This document shows, piece after piece, positions 26,862 to 34,955 of a stretch of DNA of 64,000 bases. Under the pieces are notes generated by a model. That model did no database searches. It worked only from the letters and a program-made list of their open reading frames with translations, and was not told where the DNA came from. Position numbers and translations under genes: made by a program. Source of the DNA: JAITMY01 sp031553765. GTDB taxonomy: Bacteria > Bacteroidota > Bacteroidia > Bacteroidales > UBA932. Position 1 is the stretch's first letter. Each line of letters opens with the position of its first letter. The stretch covers positions 186,001 through 250,000 of the forward strand of contig JAVBKY010000002.1 in assembly GCA_031553765.1 (NCBI GenBank), written 5' to 3'.

Positions 26862-27874
26862 AACCTCTCTTTCAACACCTTTTCAAAATGTATTTCGCAC
26901 TCATGGAGTGATTTAAAAAATTTACCACCGGCCGCATTAAAGTGACCGCCACCATTGAACTCAGCACGCGCCAACTCGTTTACCGAAATAATCTTTCCTT
27001 TCGAGCGAAGCGAAACACGAATATGCGTTCGATCCAACGCCTCGGTAAAAAATGCTGACAGTTCAATACCTTTTATCGATAGCGGGTAGTTTACAAAGCC
27101 TTCTGTGTCGCCGGGCTGAAAAGAAAAACTTTCCAACTCTCGACGCGAGAGCGCAATGTACGCCGCCTTATGTTCGGGGAATACGCGCATTTTTTTTTGC
27201 AGGCAGTAACCCAAAAGACGCATGCGATTTTCAGAGTAGCTATCGTACACCTTACTCGCTATTTCGTTTTTATCAATACCAAACTCCATGAGATCGGCTG
27301 CCATACGAAATGTTTCGGGCGTATTCACGCTGAAGCTAAACGAACCCGTATCGGTTATCAAACCCACATACAGCGCCTCTGCCGCCGCTTTTGTCAGTAA
27401 CCTTTTCCCATTCAAAGCCACCACTACGCGGTATACAAACTCCGCCGTAGAACTCACGGAAATATCAGAAAAAACAATATTGAATTCGTCAGAGGGTTGC
27501 AGATGATGGTCTATCAAAACACGAGGAGCAGTATGCTCCATCAACCTTTCGCCCAGCTGCTCAAGTCGCGAAAGCGAGTTAAAATCAAGGCAAAGAACTA
27601 AATCACACTTTTGCAGGTACTCCTGCGCCACATCCTTGTTATCGGCATAAATTATAGCCTCGCTCGCCCCCTCTATCCACGACAAAAATTCGGGAAATTT
27701 ATTGGGGAACATAACGCGAACTTCCGCCTCGGGGTACGCCGCCCGCAAGTAGTGCCACATGCCGAGTGATGCTCCCACAGCATCACCATCGGGGTTCATG
27801 TGCGACACTACAAGCATGTGCTTTGCATCGGCCAGCTGCGCTTTCAGCGCAGGAATATTACCTTTCCAAATCAA
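26858..27874 (-). CDS. nrnA: DHH/DHHA1 phosphoesterase, NrnA-like
   Basis: A 338-residue protein. It has SHMNPDGDAVGASLG (motif I), LVLCLDFNSL (motif II), VLIDHHLQPSDEF (DHH motif III), ITDTGSFSF, and the DHHA1 substrate motif GGGHFNAAGGKFF near the C-terminus. NrnA-type enzymes degrade nano-RNA from the 5' end and often dephosphorylate pAp. The first in-frame start is TTG; an internal Met lies inside motif I and is too late. It leads the operon with the FKBP genes. Confidence 0.85.
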   Translation of the reverse strand: MIWKGNIPALKAQLADAKHMLVVSHMNPDGDAVGASLGMWHYLRAAYPEAEVRVMFPNKFPEFLSWIEGASEAIIYADNKDVAQEYLQKCDLVLCLDFNSLSRLEQLGERLMEHTAPRVLIDHHLQPSDEFNIVFSDISVSSTAEFVYRVVVALNGKRLLTKAAAEALYVGLITDTGSFSFSVNTPETFRMAADLMEFGIDKNEIASKVYDSYSENRMRLLGYCLQKKMRVFPEHKAAYIALSRRELESFSFQPGDTEGFVNYPLSIKGIELSAFFTEALDRTHIRVSLRSKGKIISVNELARAEFNGGGHFNAAGGKFFKSLHECEIHFEKVLKERF

Positions 27875-28017
27875 AATCAGTATTACTTAATCTTGAGATT
27901 GCTTCGTCGTTCCTCCTCGCAATGACGCATTCGAACTCCCCCAACCTCCCATTTATAAAAAATTCGAACTTTAAATTTACCGCTTTTTAGGCTACCACGC
28001 AAGTTAAAGTATTTTAA
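27875..28017. other. Intergenic gap with repeat-like sequence
   Basis: It holds GAGATTGCTTCGTCGTTCC and CTCGCAATGACG (about 27893-27925), a hairpin-forming sequence of the type often dispersed between genes. No gene was seen. Confidence 0.4.
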
Positions 28018-28632
28018 CTACTTAATTTCCACCGTAAGCATGGGCTTACCTTCCAGCTTGGCTACCAGCACGTCACCTATTTGTACAGGGCCTACACCCG
28101 AGGGTGTACCCGTAAAAATAAGATCGCCCATTTTCAGCGTAACGTAGTCGGATATGTGAGAAACTATGCGATCGAAACCAAAAATCATATCATTGCTACA
28201 ACCTTGCTGCACCGTTTTTCCGTTCAACTCCAGCGAGAAATTAATATTCGAAATATCGGGAAGAGTTGACAGCTCAACGAACTCAGGGCTCACCGGTGCG
28301 GAGTAGTCAAAGGACTTGCACACCTCCCACGGCAACCCTTTTTCCTTGCACTCGCGCTGTACATCGCGTGCTGTAAAGTCAATACCAATGCCTACTTCGG
28401 AGTAGTAGCGATGAGCAAAATGCTCGCTTACACCACGTCCCAGCTTACTAATGCGCAAAACCAACTCTACCTCGTACTGTAAGTCTTTGGTGAACTTAGG
28501 GTAGTACATTGGTTGATTGTTGCGGAGCAAGGCAGTATCGGGCTTCATAAAAAATACGGGATCGCCCTCATAGCCTCCAAAAAGTTCCTTGTTATGCTCG
28601 GAGTAGTTGTGACCTATACAGATTATTTTCAT
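28018..28632 (-). CDS. Fumarylacetoacetate hydrolase family protein
   Basis: A 204-residue FAH-fold enzyme. It has CIGHNYSEHNKEL, the metal-binding Glu in LQYEVELVLRI, GIDFTARDVQRECKEKGLPW, and LIFTGTPSGVGPVQIGD. FAH-family members hydrolyse or decarboxylate diketo acids or act as oxaloacetate decarboxylases/tautomerases; the substrate is not clear from sequence. The length is typical of the short bacterial group (YcgM-like). It appears monocistronic. Confidence 0.85.
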   Translation of the reverse strand: MKIICIGHNYSEHNKELFGGYEGDPVFFMKPDTALLRNNQPMYYPKFTKDLQYEVELVLRISKLGRGVSEHFAHRYYSEVGIGIDFTARDVQRECKEKGLPWEVCKSFDYSAPVSPEFVELSTLPDISNINFSLELNGKTVQQGCSNDMIFGFDRIVSHISDYVTLKMGDLIFTGTPSGVGPVQIGDVLVAKLEGKPMLTVEIK

Positions 28633-28706
28633 GTTAGTTTTTTAAGTTAAAAAAAATCATTTTATTATTCTTCGTTTCGCTCAGAACGACACCAGAATAC
28701 ATATTC

Positions 28707-28735
28707 TTGCAAACGATTAAAAATAATTATATTTG
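28707..28735 (+). promoter_or_regulatory. Promoter of YhcH/YjgK/YiaL gene
   Basis: TTG at 28707-28709 lies 18 bp before TATATTTG at 28728-28735, a good fit to the Bacteroidota promoter, 26 bp before the ATG. Just upstream is the repeat-like CTTCGTTTCGCTCAGAACGA. Confidence 0.55.
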
Positions 28736-28761
28736 TAAAAACAAATTTAAACATTTTCACC

Positions 28762-29208
28762 ATGATAATTGACAGCCTAAGCAATGCGAAAAAATACTTC
28801 GCGCTAAACCCACGCTTCGAAAAAGCATTCAACTTCCTAATGAGTAATGATTTAACAAAGTTAGAGGAGAAAAAATACGAAATTGACGGCAAGGAGGTAT
28901 TTGCGACCTACATGGTGCGTCAAGGTCTTGCGCCCGAAGCTGCAAAGCATGAGGCTCACGATAACTACATTGATATTCAGGTTTGCGTAAGCGGCAAGGA
29001 AAGTTTTGGATGGAGCAACCGCGCCGACTGCAAAAATGAGAAGGATGCGTACAACCCCGAAAAGGATATCATTTTTTACGCTGACAAACCCGATACTTTT
29101 GTAGAAATTAAGCCCGGACAATTTGCCATTTTCTTCCCCGAAGATGTGCATATGCCTCTAGTTGGCAACGGCGAAATTAAGAAGGTGGTGGCAAAGGTGA
29201 AGGTGTAA
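28762..29208 (+). CDS. YhcH/YjgK/YiaL family protein
   Basis: A 148-residue cupin-fold protein of the YhcH/YjgK/YiaL family (also called beta-galactosidase subunit beta). Family marks are KYEIDGKEVFATYM, EAHDNYIDIQVCVSGKE and FAIFFPEDVHMPLVG, where His and Glu residues would bind a metal. Members act in sugar or sialic acid catabolism or as anomerases; the role here is unknown. It has its own promoter and terminator. Confidence 0.8.
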   Translation: MIIDSLSNAKKYFALNPRFEKAFNFLMSNDLTKLEEKKYEIDGKEVFATYMVRQGLAPEAAKHEAHDNYIDIQVCVSGKESFGWSNRADCKNEKDAYNPEKDIIFYADKPDTFVEIKPGQFAIFFPEDVHMPLVGNGEIKKVVAKVKV

Positions 29209-29270
29209 ATAGTAGGCAACCCGCCTGACTGACACGTCGGGCAGATATGCAGTAAGCAATATGCAATGAG

Positions 29271-29300
29271 AGCGGCAGCATTTGTAATGTTGCCGCTTTT
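29271..29300 (+). terminator. Terminator after YhcH family gene
   Basis: A hairpin AGCGGCAGCAT with the arm ATGTTGCCGCT, followed by TTT. It lies about 60 bp after the stop codon. Confidence 0.6.
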
Positions 29301-29315
29301 ACTTTAAGCGCATCG

Positions 29316-29377
29316 ACCCTAACAGAGTTTTGAGACCCTGTTAGGGTTTCACGGGAGATTGCGGGTCAAGCCCGCAA
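29316..29377. repeat. Two intergenic hairpins (dispersed repeat type)
   Basis: ACCCTAACAG (29316-29325) pairs with CTGTTAGGGT (29338-29347), and TTGCGGG (29359-29365) with CCCGCAA (29371-29377). The first resembles the hairpin before ilvE. They lie between two convergent genes. Confidence 0.5.
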
Positions 29378-29391
29378 CGAAAAAGTACAGG

Positions 29392-30156
29392 TTACTGTTT
29401 TTCAGGGAGAAATTTCCAGAACCTTTTAGGTAGATGCTGCTGATGCAACTTAAGGTTGGTGCGCTCCTTAATGGCTATGGCTTTGAAATAGCCTTTCCAT
29501 AGCTGCTGAAACAGCTTTTCATCGGCAGCAGCCTGCTCATCGGTTAGCTTACCTGTGGTGAAATCGAATTCGAGGTTATCAAAGGTAACCTCCGTCGTTT
29601 TCTGCAGGTCATAGTACAAACCGTATCGACGCTTTACATCGTAAATGATGAAAGGCTGGTCGGCAAAGCGTTCTTCAAAAAAGTCGGATACCAACGGCAG
29701 CACATTATACTTGGGCTCAAAGGGAGCAAAGAATATGCCGTCGGCTGTTTTTTGAAAACGTACAAACATGCGTACGCGCTCGGCCTCACGGCTTACCTTG
29801 CGATAAATCTTTTGCATTTGCAGCACGTCGTCATCGCCAAAATTCACCTCTATGGATTGCTTTGTGGCAAAGGCTTTGCTTATGTAGCGAAACAGAAGCA
29901 TATCCACTTCTGGCAGTTCGCTCATATATACTACCGATAGCTGCCTACGTGCTTCTTTCGAAATCTTTTTCTCTAATCCTATCCACACGCGTTGCGCTTT
30001 CTCTACTGCGGTCACCACACGAAAAGTTGCATCGGAGAAAAAGGGCAATACATCGTGCGCCGACAAAATTCTATCGGGAAAAACTTTATTGGCAAACGCA
30101 TCGAATACGAGCGAAAGCAAGCCTTCAAAGGTTTTATCGTAAACGTAGTAATTCAA
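29392..30156 (-). CDS. TIGR03915/DUF4130 putative DNA repair protein
   Basis: A 254-residue protein of the DUF4130 (TIGR03915) family. It starts YYVYDKTFEGLLSLVFDAF, which is diagnostic, with later HDVLPFF, FEPKYNVLPLVSDFFEERF and the C-terminal FWKFLPEK. The family is always paired with a radical-SAM protein (TIGR03916) and is predicted to act in DNA modification or repair; the fold relates to uracil-DNA glycosylase. The start codon is TTG. The partner gene is the next one upstream, 84 bp away. Confidence 0.85.
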   Translation of the reverse strand: MNYYVYDKTFEGLLSLVFDAFANKVFPDRILSAHDVLPFFSDATFRVVTAVEKAQRVWIGLEKKISKEARRQLSVVYMSELPEVDMLLFRYISKAFATKQSIEVNFGDDDVLQMQKIYRKVSREAERVRMFVRFQKTADGIFFAPFEPKYNVLPLVSDFFEERFADQPFIIYDVKRRYGLYYDLQKTTEVTFDNLEFDFTTGKLTDEQAAADEKLFQQLWKGYFKAIAIKERTNLKLHQQHLPKRFWKFLPEKQ

Positions 30157-30197
30157 AAGAGTTGAAGAGTTGAATTGTTGAATTGTTGAATCGAAGC

Positions 30198-30223
30198 GCT
30201 ATCCCCCGCTGGCGGGGGATAGC
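30198..30223. repeat. 12-bp inverted repeat between repair-pair genes
   Basis: GCTATCCCCCGC (30198-30209) and GCGGGGGATAGC (30212-30223) are perfect reverse complements. The GC-rich palindrome sits in the 84-bp gap with a tandem GAATTGTTGAATTGTTGAAT run beside it. It looks like a dispersed intergenic element. Confidence 0.6.
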
Positions 30224-30240
30224 CAACACACCAATCCGTT

Positions 30241-31497
30241 CTACCATAGCGCCAGCTGACCTTCTAACTTTTTCTCTTTCGCTGTTTTTTGAGGTAAAAA
30301 TAGCTTACGGAGAAATTCGGGACGAACTTCTTTTACTGAAAATGGAGCCAACTCGCCACAGGTAATGAAGTACTGCGCGCGCTTTATCACCACACCCATT
30401 TTGCGTAGCTGCTCGCTGTTGAGTTTCCCATAGCGACGTGATGCCACAATCAGCTGAGCTGATTTTACGCCAATACCCGGCACCCGCAAAATAGTTTCGT
30501 AGTCGGCTCGATTGATATCTACCGGAAACATTTCGGGATGGCGCAAGGCGTAAGTTAACTTTGGGTCGAGCTCCAAGTCAAGGTTTGGATTACGATCATC
30601 CACAATTTCGTCGGCACGGAAGTTGTAAAAACGCATGAGCCAATCGGCCTGATATAATCTATGCTCACGTACCAGTGGTGGCGTGGTAAGTACGGGTAAG
30701 CGGCTATCGCCCGAATTGACGGGGATATAACCAGAGTAGTACACGCGCTTGAGCTGCGGGCGTTGGTACAGCGATGTGCTCAACTGCAGAATTTGCTTAT
30801 CGCTTTCAGGCGTGGCACCCACTATGAGTTGGGTACTTTGCCCCGCAGGTGCAAAGCGTGGTGCATGGCGGTATCGGCGACGCTCTTCCGCGCTCGCCAG
30901 TGCACCCTGAGATATGAATGACATGGGCTGAAATACGCTCTGAAAATCTTTTTCGGGCGCCAACAACTTCAAATTTTCTTCGGTAGGAATTTCAATATTT
31001 ACGCTCAACCTGTCGGCATATCGCCCTGCCTGCGCAACGAGCTCACGGCTGGCACCGGGAATGCTTTTGAGGTGAATGTAACCGTTGTAGCGATGTACTT
31101 CTCTCAGGTCTTTTGCCACACGCACCATGCGCTCCATGGTGTAATCGGGGTTGCGCACCACACCCGAGCTGAGGAACAATCCTTCGATATAGTTGCGACG
31201 ATAAAACTCCATGGTCAACTCCACCAGCTCGGTTACGGAAAAGGTGGCACGCGGCACATCGTTGCTACGACGATTGACGCAGTAGGCGCAATCGTAAATA
31301 CAGCTGTTGGTAAGCATGATTTTTAGTAGCGAAACGCAGCGACCGTCCTCAGCAAAGCTATGGCAAATACCCCACCCGTGCGCAGTGCCAAGGCCTTTAT
31401 CCTTGTTACCGCGCGAATGTCCGCTTGAGGCGCACGACACGTCGTACTTTGCCGCCTCGGCGAGCGTTTTCAGTTTGTCTAAAACCGCTTCAGTCAA
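30241..31497 (-). CDS. Radical SAM protein, putative DNA modification/repair (TIGR03916)
   Basis: A 418-residue radical-SAM enzyme. The cluster motif is CX3CX2C at C66, C70 and C73 (NSCIYDCAYCVNRRSND). The C-terminal region holds a helix-hairpin-helix (INRADYETILRVPGIGVKSA, about 330-350) that should bind DNA. It has a full radical-SAM barrel with IHLKSIPGASRELVAQAG and LSVNIEIPTEENL. It is paired with the DUF4130 gene downstream. The start codon is TTG. The reaction is unknown. Confidence 0.87.
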   Translation of the reverse strand: MTEAVLDKLKTLAEAAKYDVSCASSGHSRGNKDKGLGTAHGWGICHSFAEDGRCVSLLKIMLTNSCIYDCAYCVNRRSNDVPRATFSVTELVELTMEFYRRNYIEGLFLSSGVVRNPDYTMERMVRVAKDLREVHRYNGYIHLKSIPGASRELVAQAGRYADRLSVNIEIPTEENLKLLAPEKDFQSVFQPMSFISQGALASAEERRRYRHAPRFAPAGQSTQLIVGATPESDKQILQLSTSLYQRPQLKRVYYSGYIPVNSGDSRLPVLTTPPLVREHRLYQADWLMRFYNFRADEIVDDRNPNLDLELDPKLTYALRHPEMFPVDINRADYETILRVPGIGVKSAQLIVASRRYGKLNSEQLRKMGVVIKRAQYFITCGELAPFSVKEVRPEFLRKLFLPQKTAKEKKLEGQLALW

Positions 31498-31639
31498 TTA
31501 CGAATTACAAATTACGAAATACGAATTAAACACTTTCGCAGTATTGCAAATCACTAACTGGTAGCAACATGAAAGTACTCACTGCGTTTTTCAAAGATAG
31601 TAAAGAAATAAGATTTTGGCATGGAAAGATTTCAACAAA

Positions 31640-31674
31640 AAAACTCCCTACATGTCTTGCATTTAGGGAGTTTT
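31640..31674 (-). terminator. Terminator of the 202-residue lipoprotein gene
   Basis: AAAACTCCCTA pairs with TAGGGAGTTTT; on the minus strand the hairpin is followed by a run of seven T. It lies just after the stop of the lipoprotein gene. Confidence 0.7.
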
Positions 31675-31692
31675 CTTAAAGAACAGTTAGAT

Positions 31693-32301
31693 CTATTTCA
31701 CACTATACTCTTTTAATAACGCCCAAAAGGAGCCATATCCAACTTCATGGTGAACAGAGTACACCCTCCCAATTCCAACTGCAAAATAGTCAATAAAAAT
31801 ATCTTCTCCCTCATTAACTGTGTACGAATAGCCAGTGCATGTAAACGCTCCTACCGGAGTATTTATAACGGTATCGGTAACACTACATCTCATCTCAAAT
31901 TCTTTCACCTCACATTGAGTGTCATCGTCATTTGTAAATACAGCAGTTTTAAACTTCCAAGTATCTCCTGTTTTAGCGCTTTTTATATATACTACGGAAC
32001 TAAATACTAGATTACCATTCTCTATCAAAGAATTTTTCAAATTTCCTTCCCCATCAACACTTAACAACACAAGTGGTTTTGCAGGAGAGTAGGTTTGACC
32101 TGTAAATCCGCTGCATCCTGCGATAGTATAACGGTTGGGGTATTGCAACACCGCCTCGCCAGCTGCCGTGTTAGATGAGTATTTCCAAACATTATTTTGA
32201 TGTAAAGGCATTATCGCCTCTACGCTTCCGTCCTCTTTTTCGCCACAAGCAAACAATGAGAAGGTTAGACAAGCAAGCAGCAGAAAGTTTAGTTTTTTCA
32301 T
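31693..32301 (-). CDS. Predicted lipoprotein of unknown function
   Basis: A 202-residue protein. The signal peptide has lipobox LFACG (Cys near residue 19), followed by an acidic mature N-terminus (GEKEDG). The remainder is beta-rich with several aromatic turns (NNVWKYSSNTAAGEAVLQYP, GDTWKFKTAVF, GAFTCTGYSYTV), suggesting a beta-sandwich exposed at the cell surface or periplasm. No family is recognised. It lies 10 bp downstream of pepD and may share its transcript. Confidence 0.65.
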   Translation of the reverse strand: MKKLNFLLLACLTFSLFACGEKEDGSVEAIMPLHQNNVWKYSSNTAAGEAVLQYPNRYTIAGCSGFTGQTYSPAKPLVLLSVDGEGNLKNSLIENGNLVFSSVVYIKSAKTGDTWKFKTAVFTNDDDTQCEVKEFEMRCSVTDTVINTPVGAFTCTGYSYTVNEGEDIFIDYFAVGIGRVYSVHHEVGYGSFWALLKEYSVK

Positions 32302-32311
32302 AGGTAGATTA

Positions 32312-33769
32312 TTATTTTATCGGAGCATTTTTCAACACCTCCTGCGTATACTTCCACCACTTTTCCACAGTAGCAATATTCACGCGCTCATCGGGTGAGT
32401 GGGGGTTGAGAATGGTGGGGCCAAAAGAAATCATATCCATGTTAGGGTAGCCACCACCAAGTATACCACACTCCAAGCCTGCGTGTATAGCACGCACATG
32501 AGGCTTGGTGTTGAACATCTTCTCGTAAAGTTCGCTCATTACCTTAAGTATGGGCGAGGTAGGATTGGGTTTCCAACCAGGATAGCCACCTGTAAATTCG
32601 CTCTTAACCCCGGCCAGCGTGAATACCGATTCCATGCACTCCGCAAGGTACTCCTTTGCGCTATCAACCGAGCTACGCAACAAGCACGAGGCACTCATCG
32701 CACCATCGGCAATTTTTACAATAGCAAGGTTGGTGGAGGTTTCTACCAAACCGGGAATAGCATCGCTCATGCGCACCACACCGTTAGGGCAAGCGCATAC
32801 TGCATTCAGTAATGTCAACTGTGATTTTGAGTTCATCACCTTTTGTGGTACAGCTGTCGGCTCAATCGCAATTTTCAAATTCTCGTCTACAGCTGACAAC
32901 TCTGCTTTAATCAGCTGAGACAAGTTCTCCAACTCTTTTCTCACGGCTGCTTCCTTGGCTTTCTCCACCACAATGGTAGCAAAACTCTCACGTGGTATAG
33001 CATTGCGTAAGTTACCACCCTCCATCTGCGATAATTGCACTCCGCACTTTTCAGTCAAATTCTTTAAAATACGTGCTATAATTTTGTTGGCATTACCACG
33101 TCCAAGCGCGATATCCACGCCGGAGTGACCACCTTTGAGTCCGGTTATGTTCAACTTATACGCCACACCATCAGCAGCATTCTGCTCCTCATAGGTAGCG
33201 TTGAATGAGCCGTCCAAACCGCCGGCACAACCAACACACAACTCACCCTCATCCTCAGAGTCTAGGTTCATTAAAATATCGCCCTGCATCCAACCGGGCT
33301 TAACAGCAAAGGCTCCTGTCATACCGGTTTCTTCGTCAATGGTAAACAACGCTTCTAATGCGGGGTGTTCAATATCCGTTGCCTCTAAGATGGCCATAGC
33401 CGCCGCAGCGCCAATACCATTATCGGCCCCCAGAGTGGTACCGCGAGCACGTACCCATTCACCATCAATGTAGGCATCAATGGGATCTTTTTCAAAGTCG
33501 TGATTAGTGTCGCTATTTTTTTGCGGAACCATATCAAGGTGTCCCTGCAGAATTATTCCTTTGCGGTTCTCCATACCTTTGGTAGCAGGCTTACGAATAA
33601 GCACATTACCCACACTATCCACTTCAGTTACCAACCCCAGTTTTTCACCAAACTCAGCCACATGCTCCACCGCCTTATGCTCTTTTTTTGAGGGGCGAGG
33701 TATTTGCGTCAAATCATAGAAATGCTGCCACAAGCGAGCGGGGCTAAGAGATAAAATATCCTTACTCAT
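32312..33769 (-). CDS. pepD: Aminoacyl-histidine dipeptidase (cytosol non-specific dipeptidase)
   Basis: A 485-residue M20/M28-type metallopeptidase of PepD length. Metal and catalytic residues are visible: H77 and D79 (GHLDMVPQ), bridging D116 (LGADNGIG), catalytic E146 and ligand E147 (DEETGM), D170 (NLDSEDEGE), and a late His in ISFGPTILNPHSPDERV. An inserted lid/dimerisation domain runs about 200-390. It hydrolyses Xaa-His and other dipeptides in the cytoplasm. Confidence 0.92.
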   Translation of the reverse strand: MSKDILSLSPARLWQHFYDLTQIPRPSKKEHKAVEHVAEFGEKLGLVTEVDSVGNVLIRKPATKGMENRKGIILQGHLDMVPQKNSDTNHDFEKDPIDAYIDGEWVRARGTTLGADNGIGAAAAMAILEATDIEHPALEALFTIDEETGMTGAFAVKPGWMQGDILMNLDSEDEGELCVGCAGGLDGSFNATYEEQNAADGVAYKLNITGLKGGHSGVDIALGRGNANKIIARILKNLTEKCGVQLSQMEGGNLRNAIPRESFATIVVEKAKEAAVRKELENLSQLIKAELSAVDENLKIAIEPTAVPQKVMNSKSQLTLLNAVCACPNGVVRMSDAIPGLVETSTNLAIVKIADGAMSASCLLRSSVDSAKEYLAECMESVFTLAGVKSEFTGGYPGWKPNPTSPILKVMSELYEKMFNTKPHVRAIHAGLECGILGGGYPNMDMISFGPTILNPHSPDERVNIATVEKWWKYTQEVLKNAPIK

Positions 33770-33903
33770 AAGTCTTTTTTTAATAAATTAAACAATATCT
33801 TCGAGTCACATCAAACAGCATAAAGATAGTTAAATAAGAAATACGCCAACCCAATTTAACATACTATATTAGTAATAATGTGGCATACAAGGTGTTTTAA
33901 AAT

Positions 33904-33911
33904 TACATTTG
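33904..33911 (+). promoter_or_regulatory. Promoter -7 box of thioredoxin-fold gene
   Basis: TACATTTG fits TAnnTTTG, about 50 bp before the ATG. An AAGGAG at 33941-33946 lies 12 bp before the ATG, one of the few Shine-Dalgarno-like sites in this window. Confidence 0.5.
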
Positions 33912-33958
33912 TAAAATGGCATTCAATTTACCATTAATACATAAGGAGTATTTTTTAC

Positions 33959-34483
33959 ATGAAAAAATTATTTTTGGCTTTGCTTTTGCTAACAATTGGT
34001 CCGGCAACTTTTGCGCAAATCATTAAATGGTATGGGTTTGAGGAGGCTATTGAGCTATGCAAGAAGCAGCCGAAGAAAATTTTCGTTGATGTGTACACCG
34101 ACTGGTGCGGCTGGTGCAAAGTTTACGATCGCAATACTTTTAGTGATCCGGAAATTGCGGAGTACATGAACAAGCACTACTACCCGGTAAAGTTTAACGC
34201 CGAAGGTAATGATACTATTCGCTTTCAAGGGCACGTATTCACCAATCCCGGTGTAGGTCGCAGGTCAACTCACATGCTGGCAGCCTCTCTGCTCGACGGA
34301 AAATTAAGTTACCCTACGGTAGTCTTCTTGGACGAACAACTTCAGCTACTGCACGTACAAAGCGGCTACCTTAGTCCTGAACAATTCGCACCCTTTATGG
34401 TATATTTGGGTGACGGCATTTACAACAAAACTCCGTGGGAAGAGTTTCAGAAAACGTTTAAATGGCCAGTGGAAAAGAAGTAA
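33959..34483 (+). CDS. Exported thioredoxin-fold protein (CGWC)
   Basis: A 174-residue protein: signal peptide (residues 1-19), then a thioredoxin fold with redox pair C50/C53 in TDWCGWCKVYDRNTF, the motif of the thioredoxin_7/DUF255-like exported group, and a cis-Pro loop SYPTVVFLDE. It is likely periplasmic. A terminator follows directly. It is the last chromosomal gene before the phage attachment site. Confidence 0.8.
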   Translation: MKKLFLALLLLTIGPATFAQIIKWYGFEEAIELCKKQPKKIFVDVYTDWCGWCKVYDRNTFSDPEIAEYMNKHYYPVKFNAEGNDTIRFQGHVFTNPGVGRRSTHMLAASLLDGKLSYPTVVFLDEQLQLLHVQSGYLSPEQFAPFMVYLGDGIYNKTPWEEFQKTFKWPVEKK

Positions 34484-34503
34484 ATAAGCATTAAGAAAAA
34501 AGG

Positions 34504-34537
34504 AAATCGGCGCAGAATTTTCTGCGCCGATTTTTGT
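34504..34537 (+). terminator. Terminator after thioredoxin-fold gene
   Basis: A 14-bp perfect stem AAATCGGCGCAGAA / TTCTGCGCCGATTT with a 2-nt gap, followed by TTG and T. It ends 6 bp before the tRNA remnant. Confidence 0.85.
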
Positions 34538-34542
34538 TTACG

Positions 34543-34590
34543 TGATCCGGATAGGATTCGAACCTATGGCCGACAGATTAGAAATCTGAC
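34543..34590 (-). pseudogene. 3' half of tRNA-Arg(TCT): phage attachment site (att)
   Basis: On the minus strand the sequence runs from the anticodon loop (TTTCTAA, anticodon TCT) through the 3' anticodon stem, the variable loop, a perfect T arm (ATAGG TTCGAAT CCTAT), the 3' acceptor strand CCGGATC and discriminator A. The D arm and 5' acceptor strand are absent. A displaced 3' tRNA half beside phage genes is the normal scar of integration into a tRNA gene. The restored tRNA would lie at the other prophage end, outside the window. Confidence 0.8.
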
Positions 34591-34607
34591 ACAGAATCCA
34601 ATTGAAA

Positions 34608-34674
34608 CGTCAATTATTCAACGATTTGCGTCAATTTATTTTTTTCATTCAGGGAACATTCAGGGAACATTGAA
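34608..34674. repeat. Direct repeats beside att, possible integrase/excisionase arm sites
   Basis: CGTCAATT occurs at 34608-34615 and 34629-34636, 21 bp apart (two helical turns). The 11-bp unit CATTCAGGGAA is repeated in tandem at 34646-34656 and 34657-34667 and begins a third time. Phage attachment sites often carry arm-type repeats bound by integrase or excisionase; the assignment is inferred from position. Confidence 0.5.
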
Positions 34675-34700
34675 TATTTCTCGAAGGAAAATGAACACCT

Positions 34701-34952
34701 CTACCTCCCGTAGCAATACCCACAGGGCTTACCCTTGCCCATCTTCTTTGCTTGCTCTACAGAAACTTCCCGCACATCACTTTTGCACTGCTTGAGCCCC
34801 CTGCAATACTTATTGTGATAGGCGTAAGAACTCTTACTATTGCATATCAGCACCTTTTGTTCTTTGCCCTTAGGCTCGCCGCTTTGAGTGGGGCCCGGCT
34901 GCATGGAGAGCAGCAAGAGCATGATGGGGAGGAGGAGGAGGAGTTTTTTCAT
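34701..34952 (-). CDS. Small exported protein with YHxxxCxxL...PCxxC motif
   Basis: An 83-residue protein with an N-terminal signal peptide (about 1-18) and a small cysteine domain: CNSKSSYAYHNKYC, RGLKQC, then KPCGYC at the end. The pattern of His/Cys pairs with a final PCxxC resembles the Ada-like zinc-binding fold seen in many exported phage and plasmid proteins. The function is unknown. It is last in the minus-strand lysogeny region. Confidence 0.6.
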   Translation of the reverse strand: MKKLLLLLPIMLLLLSMQPGPTQSGEPKGKEQKVLICNSKSSYAYHNKYCRGLKQCKSDVREVSVEQAKKMGKGKPCGYCYGR

Positions 34953-34955
34953 GGA

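Noticed and set aside
34543..34590. Functional tRNA-Arg gene
   Set aside because: The D arm and 5' acceptor strand are missing; upstream sequence does not pair with CCGGATC.
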